64,000 bases of DNA from Burkholderia pyrrocinia (GCF_003330765.1 NZ_CP024902.1:1798001-1862000), one strand, 5' to 3'; shown: positions 51,795-62,805, counted from the stretch's first letter. The notes: generated by a model not told the origin, from the letters alone. Made by a program: numbers and translations.

Positions 51795-53555
51795 ATGATG
51801 GTGTTCAGGAACCTGACGATTCGTGCGCGCATCGGTTTGACGATGGCGTTTCTGGCGGTGCTGCTGGGTGTAACCGGCGTGCTCGGGCTGTACGGGATGA
51901 CGCGTTCGAACGACTCGACGCGCGAAATTTTCACGAACCAGATGCCGAGTGCGGTCGACGTGGCGGTCGCGGAAATGTTCGCCGCGCGCGAGCGTCTCGC
52001 GCTCGACCGCGCGGCGCTGCTGGCCGGCACGCCCGACTCCTCGGCCGCCGTCGAGCGCAGCCGCTCGATGCGCACGCAGTCCGACGCGTGGTGGCAGAAG
52101 TACCTCGCGCTGCCGCGCGGGCCGGAGGAGGATCGGCTCGCGCAGGATGTCGCCGCGAAGCGGCAGGCGCTGCAACGCGGCTGTGACGCGTTCGCGAGCG
52201 TCCTCGGGGCGGACCAGCGCGATCGCATCGGCGACGGCGCAAAGCAGCTTCAGGTGCTCTACAACGACCTCGCGACGTCGAGCGAAGCGCTGCGCAACTT
52301 CCAGTTTACCGATGCGCAGGCCAGCTTCAATCGCGCGGAATCGATGTTCGACACGTTACGCGTATTGTCGATTGCCGCGCTCATGGCCGGCGTTGCCGCT
52401 GCGCTGCTGTCGTGGCTGACGCTGAGCCGCGCGATCGGCCGCCCGATTGCCGACGCGCTCTCGCATTTCGACGCGATCGCCGCGGGCGACCTGCGCCGGC
52501 CGATCGTCGTGGAGCGGCGCGACGAGATGGGCCAGCTTCTCGAAGGTCTCGGGAAGATGCAGCGCGGGCTCGTGGACACGGTGCGTACCGTGCGCGGCGG
52601 CAGCGAGTCGATCGCGACGGCGGCCCGCCAGATCGCGGCCGGCAACATCGACCTGTCGTCGCGCACCGAGGAACAGGCCGCGGCGCTGCAGGAAACCGCG
52701 TCGAGCATGGAACAGTTGACCGGCACCGTGAAACAGAACGCGGACAATGCACGTCAGGCAAGCTCGCTGGCCGCGAACGCGTCGGAGATTGCAAACAAGG
52801 GCAATACGGTGGTCGGCCAGGTGGTCGGCACGATGGGCGAGATCAACGACAGCTCGGCGAAGATCGCGGACATCATCGTGATCATCGAGGGAATCGCGTT
52901 CCAGACCAACATTCTTGCGCTGAATGCGGCTGTGGAGGCCGCGCGCGCCGGAGAGGAAGGCCGCGGCTTCGCGGTCGTCGCGGGCGAGGTGCGCAGCCTC
53001 GCGCAGCGTTCGTCGGCCGCGGCCAAGGAGATCAAGGCGCTGATCGACGCGTCGGTGGAGCGCATCCGGTCGGGTTCCACGCTGGTCGACGAAGCAGGGC
53101 GCACGATGAGCGACGTGATCGGTGCGGTGCAGCGCGTGACGGACATCATGGGCGAGATCGCGGCGGCGTCGGAGGAGCAGAGCGGCGGGATCGACCAGGT
53201 GGCGCGCGCAGTCGCGCAGATGGACGAGGTCACGCAGCAGAATGCGGCGCTCGTCGAGGAAGCCGCGGCCGCCGCGCAGTCGCTCGACGAACAGGCTGCG
53301 CGCCTGCGTGAAACGGCGTCGGTATTCCAGCTCGACGACGAAGCGGCACGCTCGGGCGCTGCGGCTCCGGTTGCGGCGCGTCACGCGTCGCGTGCACCTT
53401 CCGCGGCGGTTGCCGTGCCCGTACCGGCTGCTGCGCGCGACGATCGCGATGCACCGCCGAAACGCACGACCGCAGCGATGCCTGCACGCAAGCCCGTCGC
53501 TGCACCGGCGCCGGCTGCCGCTACCGCCGGCGCCGACGACTGGGAGACCTTCTGA
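51795..53555 (+). CDS. Methyl-accepting chemotaxis protein, Tar-like
   Basis: 586 residues (ATG at 51795 or 51798, behind AAGG). Transmembrane helix 1 at residues ~10-32, a four-helix periplasmic sensor domain to ~188, helix 2 at ~190-212, a HAMP domain to ~265, then the signalling domain with the hairpin tip [58 protein letters not shown] sequence. The protein ends in DWETF, the CheR/CheB docking pentapeptide of high-abundance receptors. The ligand is not known. The AT-rich region 51620-51715 upstream likely holds the promoter. Confidence 0.94.
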   Translation: MMVFRNLTIRARIGLTMAFLAVLLGVTGVLGLYGMTRSNDSTREIFTNQMPSAVDVAVAEMFAARERLALDRAALLAGTPDSSAAVERSRSMRTQSDAWWQKYLALPRGPEEDRLAQDVAAKRQALQRGCDAFASVLGADQRDRIGDGAKQLQVLYNDLATSSEALRNFQFTDAQASFNRAESMFDTLRVLSIAALMAGVAAALLSWLTLSRAIGRPIADALSHFDAIAAGDLRRPIVVERRDEMGQLLEGLGKMQRGLVDTVRTVRGGSESIATAARQIAAGNIDLSSRTEEQAAALQETASSMEQLTGTVKQNADNARQASSLAANASEIANKGNTVVGQVVGTMGEINDSSAKIADIIVIIEGIAFQTNILALNAAVEAARAGEEGRGFAVVAGEVRSLAQRSSAAAKEIKALIDASVERIRSGSTLVDEAGRTMSDVIGAVQRVTDIMGEIAAASEEQSGGIDQVARAVAQMDEVTQQNAALVEEAAAAAQSLDEQAARLRETASVFQLDDEAARSGAAAPVAARHASRAPSAAVAVPVPAAARDDRDAPPKRTTAAMPARKPVAAPAPAAATAGADDWETF

Positions 53556-53592
53556 TTCGCGCGTGCTGCGCATCTATCCCCATTTGGTGACG

Positions 53593-53628
53593 AACGACGC
53601 CCGCGACATGCGGGCGTTGTCGTTTCTG
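53593..53628 (+). terminator. Hairpin terminator after the chemoreceptor gene
   Basis: AACGACGCCCGC pairs with GCGGGCGTTGTCGTT, with a 3-base bulge, around a GACAT loop, followed by TTTCTG. It lies 38 bases after the chemoreceptor stop. Confidence 0.6.
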
Positions 53629-54099
53629 CGACGGACAAAATGTGACAGTGCGCATGAACGATCGTGCATCGTCGCGTGCAGCACGCAACCCGCACCGATG
53701 GATGCGCGCACCGGCGCGCGTCATGTTCCCGCATCCGTCGTACGGGTATTTCCGTAAGGGCACTGCGAAAAAAATTTGTAACGGCGTGCGCAGCGTGTCG
53801 TCGTAAACGGCCGCTCGAACGTATAGGGATGAAGGGGGAAGTGACGACGTCGGATGTGTCCAACGCACAAGACGTTCCGTTGTTCGACGAGACGCGACGG
53901 ATGCAGTTTCTGCGGCTCGGGAGATCAATTGTAAAACGACGAAATGCGTTGTCCAAGCGCTGTTGTCGAGAATGACGAACTTCATACGAAGAGTTCGTGA
54001 AAAAAAATAAGAAAGGGTTTAGGATGAATTCGAACGAGCTTGCTTCTGCGCAGTCGTACGAAGGCAGGCAAGTCTTCAGACACAGGCGAGGGAGGTAGC
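53629..54099. other. Upstream region of the prkA operon
   Basis: AT-rich for this genome, with several A-runs (for example around 53768 and 54000). No protein gene is convincing; the 103-codon frame at 53664-53975 has poor composition. It should contain the prkA promoter. Confidence 0.5.
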
Positions 54100-56022
54100 A
54101 TGGATATTTACAGCAGCTTCGCGAACCGCTTCGAAAAAACGCGAGAGGAAGAGCTCTCGCTGGAGGAGTACCTCGCGCTCTGCAAGAACGATCCATCCGC
54201 GTATGCCACGGCCGGCGAACGCATGCTGGCTGCGATCGGGGAACCTGAACACATCGATACCCGCAACGAGCCACGCCTGTCGCGGATCTTCGCGAACAAG
54301 GTCATCAAGGTCTATCCCGCATTTCGTGAGTTCTACGGAATGGAGGAAGTGATCGAGCAGGTGGTCGCGTATTTCCGTCACGCTGCGCAAGGGCTCGAAG
54401 AGAAGAAGCAGATCCTCTATCTGCTCGGTCCGGTGGGCGGCGGCAAGTCGTCGATCGCCGAGCGTCTGAAGCAACTGATGGAGCGCGTGCCGTTCTATTC
54501 GCTGAAGGGCTCGCCCGTCAACGAATCGCCGCTCGGGCTGTTCGACTACGATGAAGATGGCCCGATCCTCGAGGAACAGTACGGCATTCCGCGCCGCTAC
54601 CTGAAGAGCATCCTGAGTCCGTGGGCCGTCAAGCGCCTGCATGAATACAACGGCGACATCCGCCAGTTCCGCGTCGTGCGCCGCTATCCGTCGATCCTGC
54701 GGCAGGTCGGCATCGCGAAGACGGAGCCGGGCGACGAGAACAACCAGGACATCTCGTCGCTGGTCGGCAAGGTCGACATCCGCAAGCTCGAACAGTATGC
54801 GCAGGACGATGCCGATGCATACAGCTACTCGGGCGGCTTGTGCCTCGCGAACCAGGGTCTGCTCGAATTCGTCGAAATGTTCAAGGCGCCGATCAAGGTG
54901 CTGCACCCGCTGCTCACCGCCACGCAGGAGGGCAACTTCAAGGGCACCGAAGGCTTCGGCGCGATTCCGTTCGACGGGGTGATCCTCGCGCACTCGAACG
55001 AGTCGGAGTGGAAGGCGTTCCGCAACAACCGCAACAACGAGGCACTGCTCGACCGGATCTTCGTCGTGAAGGTGCCGTACTGCCTGCGCGTGTCGGAAGA
55101 GACCAAGATCTACGAGAAGCTGATCCGCAACTCGTCGCTTGCCGAGGCCGTATGCGCGCCGGGCACGCTGAAGATGATGTCGCAGTTCTCGGTGCTGTCG
55201 CGCCTGCACGAGCCGGAGAATTCGAGCCTGTTCTCGAAGATGCAGGTATATGACGGCGAAAACCTGAAGGACACCGATCCGAAGGCGAAGTCGTACCAGG
55301 AATACCGCGACTACGCGGGCGTGGACGAAGGGATGACGGGCGTATCGACACGCTTCGCGTTCAAGATCCTGTCGCGCGTGTTCAACTTCGATTCGAGCGA
55401 GGTCGCGGCCAACCCCGTGCACCTGATGTACGTGCTCGAACAGCAGATCGAACGCGAGCAGTTCCCGCCGGAAATCGAGCAGAAGTACCTGTCCTTCGTG
55501 AAGGACGTGCTCGCGTCGCGCTACGCGGATTTCATCGGCAAGGAGATCCAGACGGCCTACCTCGAGTCGTATTCGGAGTATGGCCAGAACATCTTCGACC
55601 GCTATGTCACGTATGCCGACTTCTGGATCCAGGACCAGGAATTCCGCGATCACGACACGGGCGAGAGCTTCGATCGCGCCGCGCTGAACGCGGAGCTGGA
55701 GAAGATCGAGAAGCCGGCCGGCATCAGCAATCCGAAGGATTATCGCAACGAGATCGTGAACTTCGTGTTGCGTGCACGGGCGGCGAATGCCGGCAAGAAC
55801 CCCGTGTGGACGAGCTACGAGAAGTTGCGCGTCGTGATCGAGAAGAAGATGTTCTCGAACACCGAGGAACTGTTGCCGGTGATTTCGTTCAACGCCAAGG
55901 GTTCGGCGGAGGAGCAGCGCAAGCATGAGGACTTTGTGAACCGGATGGTCGCGAAGGGCTATACGCCGAAGCAGGTGAGGCTGCTTTGCGACTGGTACCT
56001 GCGCGTGCGCAAGTCGTCATGA
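54100..56022 (+). CDS. prkA: PrkA family serine protein kinase / AAA ATPase (YeaG)
   Basis: 640 residues from an ATG eight bases after GGGAGG. N-terminal MDIYSSFANRFEKTREEELSLEEYLALCKNDPSAYATAGERMLAAIG is the PrkA start. Walker A GPVGGGKSS at about residue 105, LLDRIFVVKVPYCLRVSEETKIYEKL in the AAA core, and a C-terminal kinase-like domain. In E. coli YeaG works with YeaH in response to nitrogen starvation and stationary phase. First gene of the prkA-yeaH-spoVR set. Confidence 0.95.
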   Translation: MDIYSSFANRFEKTREEELSLEEYLALCKNDPSAYATAGERMLAAIGEPEHIDTRNEPRLSRIFANKVIKVYPAFREFYGMEEVIEQVVAYFRHAAQGLEEKKQILYLLGPVGGGKSSIAERLKQLMERVPFYSLKGSPVNESPLGLFDYDEDGPILEEQYGIPRRYLKSILSPWAVKRLHEYNGDIRQFRVVRRYPSILRQVGIAKTEPGDENNQDISSLVGKVDIRKLEQYAQDDADAYSYSGGLCLANQGLLEFVEMFKAPIKVLHPLLTATQEGNFKGTEGFGAIPFDGVILAHSNESEWKAFRNNRNNEALLDRIFVVKVPYCLRVSEETKIYEKLIRNSSLAEAVCAPGTLKMMSQFSVLSRLHEPENSSLFSKMQVYDGENLKDTDPKAKSYQEYRDYAGVDEGMTGVSTRFAFKILSRVFNFDSSEVAANPVHLMYVLEQQIEREQFPPEIEQKYLSFVKDVLASRYADFIGKEIQTAYLESYSEYGQNIFDRYVTYADFWIQDQEFRDHDTGESFDRAALNAELEKIEKPAGISNPKDYRNEIVNFVLRARAANAGKNPVWTSYEKLRVVIEKKMFSNTEELLPVISFNAKGSAEEQRKHEDFVNRMVAKGYTPKQVRLLCDWYLRVRKSS

Positions 56023-56147
56023 CGCGCGCGGTACCGCGCCCGTGCGGCGAGTCCGTACGGGCGCTTTCAGAGACGCTGCCCGCATGACGGCAGACGGCAT
56101 GTGCGGCGAGCGTCCCGGCGTATCGACTTTCGAGCGGGAGACCGGGA

Positions 56148-57416
56148 GTGCTTCATCAAATCATCGACCGCAGGCTGGCCGGCAAGAACAAGAGCATCGC
56201 CAACCGCGAACGCTTTCTGCGTCGCGTCAAGAACTACATTCGTCGTGCCGTGTCCGACGCGGTGCGCGACCGTAGCATCAAGGATATCCAGAGCACGCAG
56301 AGCATCACGATCCCGCGCAAGGACATCGCGGAGCCGAATTTTCGGCACGCGCCGGGCGGGCGTCGTGAATACGTGCACCCCGGCAACGAGGACTACGTGC
56401 GCGGCGACAAGATTCCGCGCCCGCAGGGCGGCTCGGGCGGCGGCGGCAGTCAGGCGAGCAACGAGGGCGAAGGGCAGGACGACTTCGTATTCGAGCTGTC
56501 GCGCGACGAGTTCATGCAGTACTTCTTCGACGATCTCGAACTGCCGCGCCTCGTGAAGACGCACCTGCTGACGGTGCCGAGCTGGAAGAACGTGCGTGCG
56601 GGCTGGTCGGCGGAAGGCACGCCGAACAACATCGACGTCGTGCGTTCGCTGCGCAGCGCGCTCGGCCGGCGCATCGCGCTCGGCTCGCCGCTCGTCAACG
56701 AGCTGCGCGAACTCGAGGCGCAGCTCGAAGCGATGAAGAACGATCCGGCAGACCGCCGCGCGGAAATCGCGACGCTGGAGGCCGAGATCCATCACCTGAA
56801 AGGGCGCATCTGGCGGATTCCGTTCATCGATCCGTTCGACCTGCGCTACATCAACCGCGTGAAGCAGCCGCAGCCGTCGAGCCAGGCCGTGATGTTCTGC
56901 CTGATGGACGTGTCGGGCTCGATGGACGAGCAGCGCAAGGATCTCGCGAAGCGCTTCTTCATCCTGCTTTACCTGTTCCTCAAGCGCAACTACGAGCGCA
57001 TCGAGGTCGTGTTCATCCGTCACCATACGCGTGCGGAGGAAGTCGACGAAGATACCTTCTTCCATTCGACCGAGAGCGGCGGCACGGTCGTGTCGAGCGC
57101 GCTCGAACTGATGCGCAAGGTGATGAACGAGCGCTACTCGCCGACCGAGTGGAACATCTACGGCGCGCAGGCGTCCGACGGCGACAACTGGACCGACGAT
57201 TCGCCGAAGTGTCGCAAAATCCTGGAAGAGGATATCCTCACGAAGACGCGTTACTTCGCGTATATCCAGGTCGCGCCGGAAGAGCAGAACCTGTGGCTGG
57301 AATACGCGCAACTGGCACTGTCGCAACCGCATCTCGCGATGAAAAAAGCAGAATCGGCTGCCGACATTTACCCGGTGTTTCGCGAATTGTTCGAAAAGCA
57401 GGTGGAAATGTCATGA
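56148..57416 (+). CDS. yeaH: YeaH/YhbH family protein (DUF444, VWA-like)
   Basis: 422 residues from a GTG behind GGGAG. N-terminal MLHQIIDRRLAGKNKSIANRERFLRRVKNYIRRAV is typical of DUF444; a Gly-rich linker follows (residues ~88-105). The C-terminal half has a von Willebrand A-like MIDAS region, FCLMDVSGSMDE, and FIRHHTRAEEVDEDTFFHSTESGGTVVSSALELM. Partner of PrkA; its stop overlaps an ATG at 57413 that is in frame with SpoVR. Confidence 0.95.
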   Translation: MLHQIIDRRLAGKNKSIANRERFLRRVKNYIRRAVSDAVRDRSIKDIQSTQSITIPRKDIAEPNFRHAPGGRREYVHPGNEDYVRGDKIPRPQGGSGGGGSQASNEGEGQDDFVFELSRDEFMQYFFDDLELPRLVKTHLLTVPSWKNVRAGWSAEGTPNNIDVVRSLRSALGRRIALGSPLVNELRELEAQLEAMKNDPADRRAEIATLEAEIHHLKGRIWRIPFIDPFDLRYINRVKQPQPSSQAVMFCLMDVSGSMDEQRKDLAKRFFILLYLFLKRNYERIEVVFIRHHTRAEEVDEDTFFHSTESGGTVVSSALELMRKVMNERYSPTEWNIYGAQASDGDNWTDDSPKCRKILEEDILTKTRYFAYIQVAPEEQNLWLEYAQLALSQPHLAMKKAESAADIYPVFRELFEKQVEMS

Positions 57417-57568
57417 CGACCCGCCATCTGCACAACGAGTCGCGCGGCTACCAGCCGCGCCCTTCCGGTGACGACACGGCCGGCCCTGCCGCATCGCAGC
57501 AACGCGCGCAGGCCGAACCGCCGTCGCCGGCCGCCGACTTGCCCGGCGCCGGGCAAAAGGAAGCGCGT

Positions 57569-59092
57569 ATGAACGTTGCCGAACGCAAGCCGCTGCCGTG
57601 CCCGTCCGACTGGACGTTCGAACTGCTCGAGGAATACGACACGCACATCGCGCAGGTCGCCGAACAATACGAACTCGACATCTACCCGATCCAGCTCGAA
57701 CTGATCAGCGCCGAGCAGATGATGGACGCGTATGCGTCGGTCGGGATGCCGGTCAACTACCGCCACTGGTCGTTCGGCAAGCACTTCCTCTCGACCGAGA
57801 AGAGCTACCGGCGCGGCCAGATGGGCCTCGCGTACGAAATCGTCATCAATTCGAACCCGTGCATCGCGTACCTGATGGAAGAGAACACGATGACGATGCA
57901 GGCGCTCGTCATCGCGCACGCGGCGTACGGGCACAACTCGTTCTTCAAGGGCAATTACCTGTTCCGGCTGTGGACCGACGCGCACGCGATCATCGACTAT
58001 CTCGTGTACGCGAAGAATTACGTCGCCGAATGCGAGGAGCGCTACGGCCTCGATCGCGTCGAGGAACTGCTCGATTCGTGCCATGCGCTGATGAATTACG
58101 GCGTCGACCGCTACAAGCGGCCGCAGAAGCCGTCGCTGTCGAAGGAAGCGGCGCTGCGGCGCGAGCGCGAAGCGTACCTGCAGTCGCAGGTGAATGAGCT
58201 GTGGCGCACGCTGCCGGGCAAGAAGCCCGAGCTGATGGAAGAGCAGGAAGGCCGCTATCCGCCCGAGCCGCAGGAGAACCTGCTGTATTTCGCGGAGAAG
58301 AACGCACCGCTGCTCGAACCGTGGGAGCGGGAGGTGATCCGCATCGTGCGCAAGATCGGCCAGTATTTCTACCCGCAGCGGCAGACGCAGGTGATGAACG
58401 AAGGCTGGGCGACGTTCTGGCACTACACGCTGCTGAACACGCTGTACCACCAGGGCAAGCTGGAAGACGGCTTCATGATGGAGTTCCTGCATTCGCACAG
58501 CAACGTGGTCTACCAGCCGCCCGTCACGAAGCCGTACTACAGCGGGATCAACCCGTATGCGCTCGGTTTCTCGATGATGAGCGACATCCGGCGGATCTGC
58601 GAATCGCCGACCGAAGAAGACTACAAGTGGTTTCCGGAGATCGCGGGCACCCCGTGGCTGCCGGCAATGCACTACGCGATGCGCAATTTCAAGGACGAGA
58701 GCTTCATCGCGCAGTACCTGTCGCCGAACCTGATCCGCGAGATGCGGCTCTTCTCGGTGCTCGACGACGACATGCGCGATTCGCTCGAGGTGTCGGCGAT
58801 CCACGACGAATCCGGCTACCAGTACGTGCGGCAGGCGTTGTCGCGGCAATACGACATCCATCACCGCGAGCCGAACATCCAGGTGTGGGCCGTCAACACG
58901 CGCGGCGACCGCAGCCTCACGCTGCGCCACTTCATGACCGACAACCGCCACCTGTCGAACGACAGCGACGAGGTGCTCAAGCACATGGCGCGGCTCTGGC
59001 AGTTCGACGTGTATCTGGAAAGCGTCGACGAGGCCGGCACCGTGCGCAAGCGCTACGAGTGCCGCTACGTGCCGCCGGAGGTGCACGTATGA
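57569..59092 (+). CDS. SpoVR family protein (YcgB)
   Basis: 507 residues from the ATG at 57569 (AAAAGGAAGCGCGT before it), equal to the usual family length of about 510. An in-frame ATG at 57413 overlapping the yeaH stop would add 52 low-complexity residues and is also possible. Core: DWTFELLEEYDTHIAQVAEQYELDIYPIQLELISAEQMMDAYASVGMPVNYRHWSFGK, EENTMTMQALVIAHAAYGHNSFFKGNY with His residues, and NEGWATFWHY. Third gene of the stress operon; biochemical role unknown. Confidence 0.93.
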   Translation: MNVAERKPLPCPSDWTFELLEEYDTHIAQVAEQYELDIYPIQLELISAEQMMDAYASVGMPVNYRHWSFGKHFLSTEKSYRRGQMGLAYEIVINSNPCIAYLMEENTMTMQALVIAHAAYGHNSFFKGNYLFRLWTDAHAIIDYLVYAKNYVAECEERYGLDRVEELLDSCHALMNYGVDRYKRPQKPSLSKEAALRREREAYLQSQVNELWRTLPGKKPELMEEQEGRYPPEPQENLLYFAEKNAPLLEPWEREVIRIVRKIGQYFYPQRQTQVMNEGWATFWHYTLLNTLYHQGKLEDGFMMEFLHSHSNVVYQPPVTKPYYSGINPYALGFSMMSDIRRICESPTEEDYKWFPEIAGTPWLPAMHYAMRNFKDESFIAQYLSPNLIREMRLFSVLDDDMRDSLEVSAIHDESGYQYVRQALSRQYDIHHREPNIQVWAVNTRGDRSLTLRHFMTDNRHLSNDSDEVLKHMARLWQFDVYLESVDEAGTVRKRYECRYVPPEVHV

Positions 59093-59120
59093 ACGTCGCT
59101 TTCAAATAGTTTGCATCGGA

Positions 59121-59144
59121 CGCCAGCCTCCAGGCTGGCGTTTT
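59121..59144 (+). terminator. Terminator of the prkA-yeaH-spoVR operon
   Basis: CGCCAGCC / GGCTGGCG, an 8-bp perfect stem with a TCCA loop (59129-59132), followed by TTTTC, 29 bases after the spoVR stop. Confidence 0.88.
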
Positions 59145-59325
59145 CATATGACGAGCACGTAGTGGTAGAAAATTTTTCTACATCCGGACGAACCCGGAAA
59201 GCCTGTTACTTTACATTTCGCTAAAATCCCGTAGCGCCGTGCGCCGGAACCGGTGCCACGCGCGACCGCACGCGGCGGCCCCGAGCCGTCTCGCCCAGAA
59301 AGCACTAAAAGGAACAGACCAACCC

Positions 59326-60630
59326 ATGGACGTCCAGACCGACCAAGCTGCGCTATCCGCGCATGACACCCGGCGGCGCGTGTTCGCCATCGTCGGCGCC
59401 TCATCGGGCAACCTCGTCGAGTGGTTCGATTTTTATATCTACTCGTTCTGCGCGCTGTACTTCGCGCCGGCGTTCTTCCCGAGCGGCAACACGACGACGC
59501 AGCTGCTGAACACGGCCGGCGTGTTCGCGGCCGGCTTCCTGATGCGTCCGATCGGCGGCTGGCTGTTCGGCCGCATCGCCGACCGTCACGGCCGCCGCGC
59601 CGCGATGATGATCTCGGTGCTGATGATGTGCGGCGGTTCGCTCGTGATCGCGGTGCTGCCGACCTACGCGCAGATCGGCGCGCTCGCGCCGGCGCTGCTG
59701 CTGGTCGCGCGCCTGTTCCAGGGCCTGTCGGTGGGCGGCGAATACGGCACGAGCGCGACCTACATGAGCGAGGTCGCGCTGAAGGGCCGGCGCGGCTTCT
59801 TCGCGTCGTTCCAGTACGTGACGCTGATCGGCGGCCAGCTGTGCGCGCTGCTGGTGCTCGTGGTCCTGCAGCAGACGCTGTCGACCGACGAGCTGAAGGC
59901 GTGGGGCTGGCGCGTGCCGTTCGTGGTCGGCGCGGCGGCCGCGCTGATCTCGCTGTACCTGCGGAAATCGCTCGACGAGACCTCGACCAGCGCGTCGCGC
60001 GACAAGAAGGACGCCGGCACGATCCGCGGCGTGTGGCAGCACAAGGGCGCATTCTTCACGGTGGTCGGCTTCACGGCCGGCGGCTCGCTGATCTTCTACA
60101 CGTTTACCACGTACATGCAGAAGTACCTCGTGAACACGGCCGGCATGCACGCGAAGACAGCCAGCAACGTGATGACCGTCGCGTTGCTCGTCTACATGCT
60201 GATGCAGCCGGTGTTCGGCGCGCTGTCCGACCGGATCGGCCGCCGCACGTCGATGATCCTGTTCGGCTCGTTCGCGGTGATCGGCACGGTGCCGCTGATG
60301 CATGCGCTGAAGGACGTGACGAGCCCGGTGGCCGCGTTCGTGCTGATCACGGTCGCGCTGGCGATCGTCAGCTTCTACACGTCGATCAGCGGCCTCATCA
60401 AGGCCGAGATGTTCCCGCCCGAAGTGCGCGCGATGGGCGTCGGCCTGTCGTACGCGGTCGCGAACGCGATCTTCGGCGGCTCGGCCGAGTACGTCGCGCT
60501 GTGGTTCAAGTCGGTCGGCAGCGAGGAAACCTTCTACTGGTACGTGACCGTGCTGTGCGCGATCTCGTTGATCGTGTCGTGGCGGATGCGCGATCCGAGC
60601 AAGGAAGGGTACCTGCGTCACGAGCCGTGA
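59326..60630 (+). CDS. kgtP: MFS transporter, alpha-ketoglutarate permease-like
   Basis: 434 residues, 12 transmembrane helices; ATG after [51 protein letters not shown] is the start of KgtP-type MHS symporters; [21 protein letters not shown] and [24 protein letters not shown] are typical loops. It imports a dicarboxylate such as 2-oxoglutarate with protons; the exact substrate is inferred from similarity. Stands alone, with a terminator 130 bases downstream. Confidence 0.9.
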   Translation: MDVQTDQAALSAHDTRRRVFAIVGASSGNLVEWFDFYIYSFCALYFAPAFFPSGNTTTQLLNTAGVFAAGFLMRPIGGWLFGRIADRHGRRAAMMISVLMMCGGSLVIAVLPTYAQIGALAPALLLVARLFQGLSVGGEYGTSATYMSEVALKGRRGFFASFQYVTLIGGQLCALLVLVVLQQTLSTDELKAWGWRVPFVVGAAAALISLYLRKSLDETSTSASRDKKDAGTIRGVWQHKGAFFTVVGFTAGGSLIFYTFTTYMQKYLVNTAGMHAKTASNVMTVALLVYMLMQPVFGALSDRIGRRTSMILFGSFAVIGTVPLMHALKDVTSPVAAFVLITVALAIVSFYTSISGLIKAEMFPPEVRAMGVGLSYAVANAIFGGSAEYVALWFKSVGSEETFYWYVTVLCAISLIVSWRMRDPSKEGYLRHEP

Positions 60631-60762
60631 CCGGTTGCGCGCTCGAGCGCAAGCTCATCGTGCCGCGCGCGATAACGATATCGAAATCGATTCGTTGCTG
60701 GTGGCGGGCGCGCCGCTTAACCTGAATCCGTAGTTCGTGTGACACCTCCTTGACTGGGATTC

Positions 60763-60792
60763 ACGCCCGCTGCCTGCAGCGGGCGTTTTTTT
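60763..60792 (+). terminator. Terminator after the kgtP-like gene
   Basis: ACGCCCGCTGC with GCAGCGGGCGT, an 11-bp perfect stem with a two-base CT centre, followed by a T-run to 60792. It separates kgtP from the rhomboid gene. Confidence 0.85.
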
Positions 60793-60870
60793 GTTCCGGT
60801 CGTTCGCGTGTCCGGGATATACAATCGGCAGCGCCCGTCCGAGGCGCCATCGACGATTGAAAAAATATCC

Positions 60871-62805
60871 ATGAAAGAACAACGATCATCCATTCCGGGC
60901 CTGACGATCCTGCTGGCCGTCGTCAATCTCGCCGTCTTCCTGCTGATGTGGCGGCAGGCATCGTACGGCGCGCTGCCGAACAGCCTGTTGCTCGGCTGGG
61001 GCGCCAATTTCGCGCCGTATACGCTGACCGGGCAGCCGTGGCGCCTGCTGACCAGCGCGTTCCTGCACGGCGGCTGGCAGCATCTGGCGCTGAACCTCTA
61101 CATGCTGATCGTGCTCGGCACCGTGCTCGAGCGCGCGGGCGGCTCGCTGCGGTTCGGCGTCGCGTACCTGCTGTCGGCGCTCGGTGGCTCGCTGTTGAGC
61201 GCGCTCTGGTCCGGGTATCACGAGGTCGGCGCAATGCAGGTCGCGTTCGGCATCGTGTTGCCGACGAGCGGCATCCGCCCGGTCGTCAGCGTCGGCGCGT
61301 CGGGCGCGCTGATGGGGCTGGCCGGCGCGGCCGCCGCGTTCGCATTGCACCGGCGCGTGGACAGCGGCCGCGATGCGAGCGTCGTCATCAATCTCGGCGC
61401 GGTGGCCCAGGTGATCGCCATCAACCTGGTGTCGGGGTTCTTCATTTCCGGTATCGACCAGGCGGCGCATCTGGGTGGCGTCGTCACGGGTTTCGTCGTC
61501 GGCTGGATACTGTACGGCTTTCGTCCTTCGGGCGCATCGCTGCGCGGCGCGGTCCTGCCGGTCGCGCTGGCGGTGCTGGGCAGCGGCGCGATGATGTTCG
61601 CGGCGCAGCGCGCGGGCAGCGCCGAGCTGCAGGAGCTGCGCACGGCCGTGGACCGCGAGCGCGCGCAGGACGACGCGCGGCAGCAGGCGAAGCGCGATGC
61701 GGACACGATCGCCGAGCAGATTCGCGACGACGAGCAGCATCGCGCCGCGCCCGTGTCGGCGGAGCTGGCCGCGGGTACGGTCGTCCCGGTCGGCAAGGGC
61801 ACCTATGCAATGGTGATGGGCGCATCGGGCAAGCGCCTGTACATCACCGACAACGACGCGAACACGCTCGTCGTCGTCGACGTCGACAAGCGCGCGGTGG
61901 TCCGCACGATTGCCGGAGAGCCGTTCAAGACGGGGCTCGACGGTTGTCCGGGCAACATGTGCCGCGGCCGCGGCGCAAGCGGGGTAGTTGTCAGCCCGGA
62001 CGAGCGCTATGCGTACGTGACGTCGATGCGCGAGGGCAGCGTCGTGCGCATTGATCTGGCGAGTGGCAAGATCGTCGACAGCGCGACGCTCGGCCGGTTT
62101 CCGCGCGCGATCGTCGCATCGGCATCGCACGACAGGCTCTACGTGCTGAACGGCGTCGACGACACGGTGTCCGTCGTCAGCATCACGTACTGGCCGCAGG
62201 TCGTCGCGACGCTGAAACTGGGCGACGGCGACGGGGCGGGCGTCGAGTTCGGGCGGCCGCTGTCGATGTGGCTGTCGCCGGACGGCAAGCAACTGAACGT
62301 CAACGCGATGCAGAAAGGCACGATCGTCGCGTTCGATACGTCGACGAACGAGCCGGTCCGCTCGTATCCGCTCGATGCGGGCTTCATCCAGGCGGAACCG
62401 GGCGCGCCGGGCGCGGGAACGTGGCTCTACGGCGCGTCGTCGGTCAAGTGGGTGGACCCGGCGAGCCTGGCGCCGCTGAAGACCTATCCGGTCTGCCAGA
62501 CTTCGGCGCACGGTTTTGACGGCAGCGGCGACGGCAAGCTGATCGCCGTGACCGCATACGACGGCTCGCCGATGCGCGTGATCAAGGTGGCGACCCGCCG
62601 CACCGTCGGCGAATTTCCGGTGGCGGGCGGCGTGTCGCAGGTGATCTTCGCGCCGGACCATCGCACGCTCTACGCACTGGGCGCTGCGGGCACGCTGTCG
62701 TTCCTCAGCATGGACCGCTCGCTCGATTACCTGAAGGACACGGACGGAGGCGAGTTCCTGTGTGCGGCGTCCGCGGACGGGGAAGCGGGCGGCGACGGCG
62801 AGTGA
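60871..62805 (+). CDS. Rhomboid protease fused to a beta-propeller (YVTN-like) domain
   Basis: 644 residues from the ATG at 60871 (a GTG at 60808 is an alternative). Residues 1-225 are a six-helix rhomboid: HLALNLY (His71, Asn75), catalytic Ser144 in VGASGALMG and His200 in QAAHLGG. A seventh hydrophobic helix and a charged coiled coil (~245-305) follow. Residues ~315-630 are repeats of the YVTN type, such as RLYITDNDANTLVVVDVDKRAVVRTIAGEPF and RLYVLNGVDDTVSVVSI. It should cut membrane proteins, while the propeller, outside the membrane, may select substrates. The fusion is unusual. Confidence 0.88.
   Translation: MKEQRSSIPGLTILLAVVNLAVFLLMWRQASYGALPNSLLLGWGANFAPYTLTGQPWRLLTSAFLHGGWQHLALNLYMLIVLGTVLERAGGSLRFGVAYLLSALGGSLLSALWSGYHEVGAMQVAFGIVLPTSGIRPVVSVGASGALMGLAGAAAAFALHRRVDSGRDASVVINLGAVAQVIAINLVSGFFISGIDQAAHLGGVVTGFVVGWILYGFRPSGASLRGAVLPVALAVLGSGAMMFAAQRAGSAELQELRTAVDRERAQDDARQQAKRDADTIAEQIRDDEQHRAAPVSAELAAGTVVPVGKGTYAMVMGASGKRLYITDNDANTLVVVDVDKRAVVRTIAGEPFKTGLDGCPGNMCRGRGASGVVVSPDERYAYVTSMREGSVVRIDLASGKIVDSATLGRFPRAIVASASHDRLYVLNGVDDTVSVVSITYWPQVVATLKLGDGDGAGVEFGRPLSMWLSPDGKQLNVNAMQKGTIVAFDTSTNEPVRSYPLDAGFIQAEPGAPGAGTWLYGASSVKWVDPASLAPLKTYPVCQTSAHGFDGSGDGKLIAVTAYDGSPMRVIKVATRRTVGEFPVAGGVSQVIFAPDHRTLYALGAAGTLSFLSMDRSLDYLKDTDGGEFLCAASADGEAGGDGE

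Noticed and set aside
53664..53975. A 103-codon frame before prkA
   Set aside because: Poor composition and no start signals in what is best read as the promoter region.
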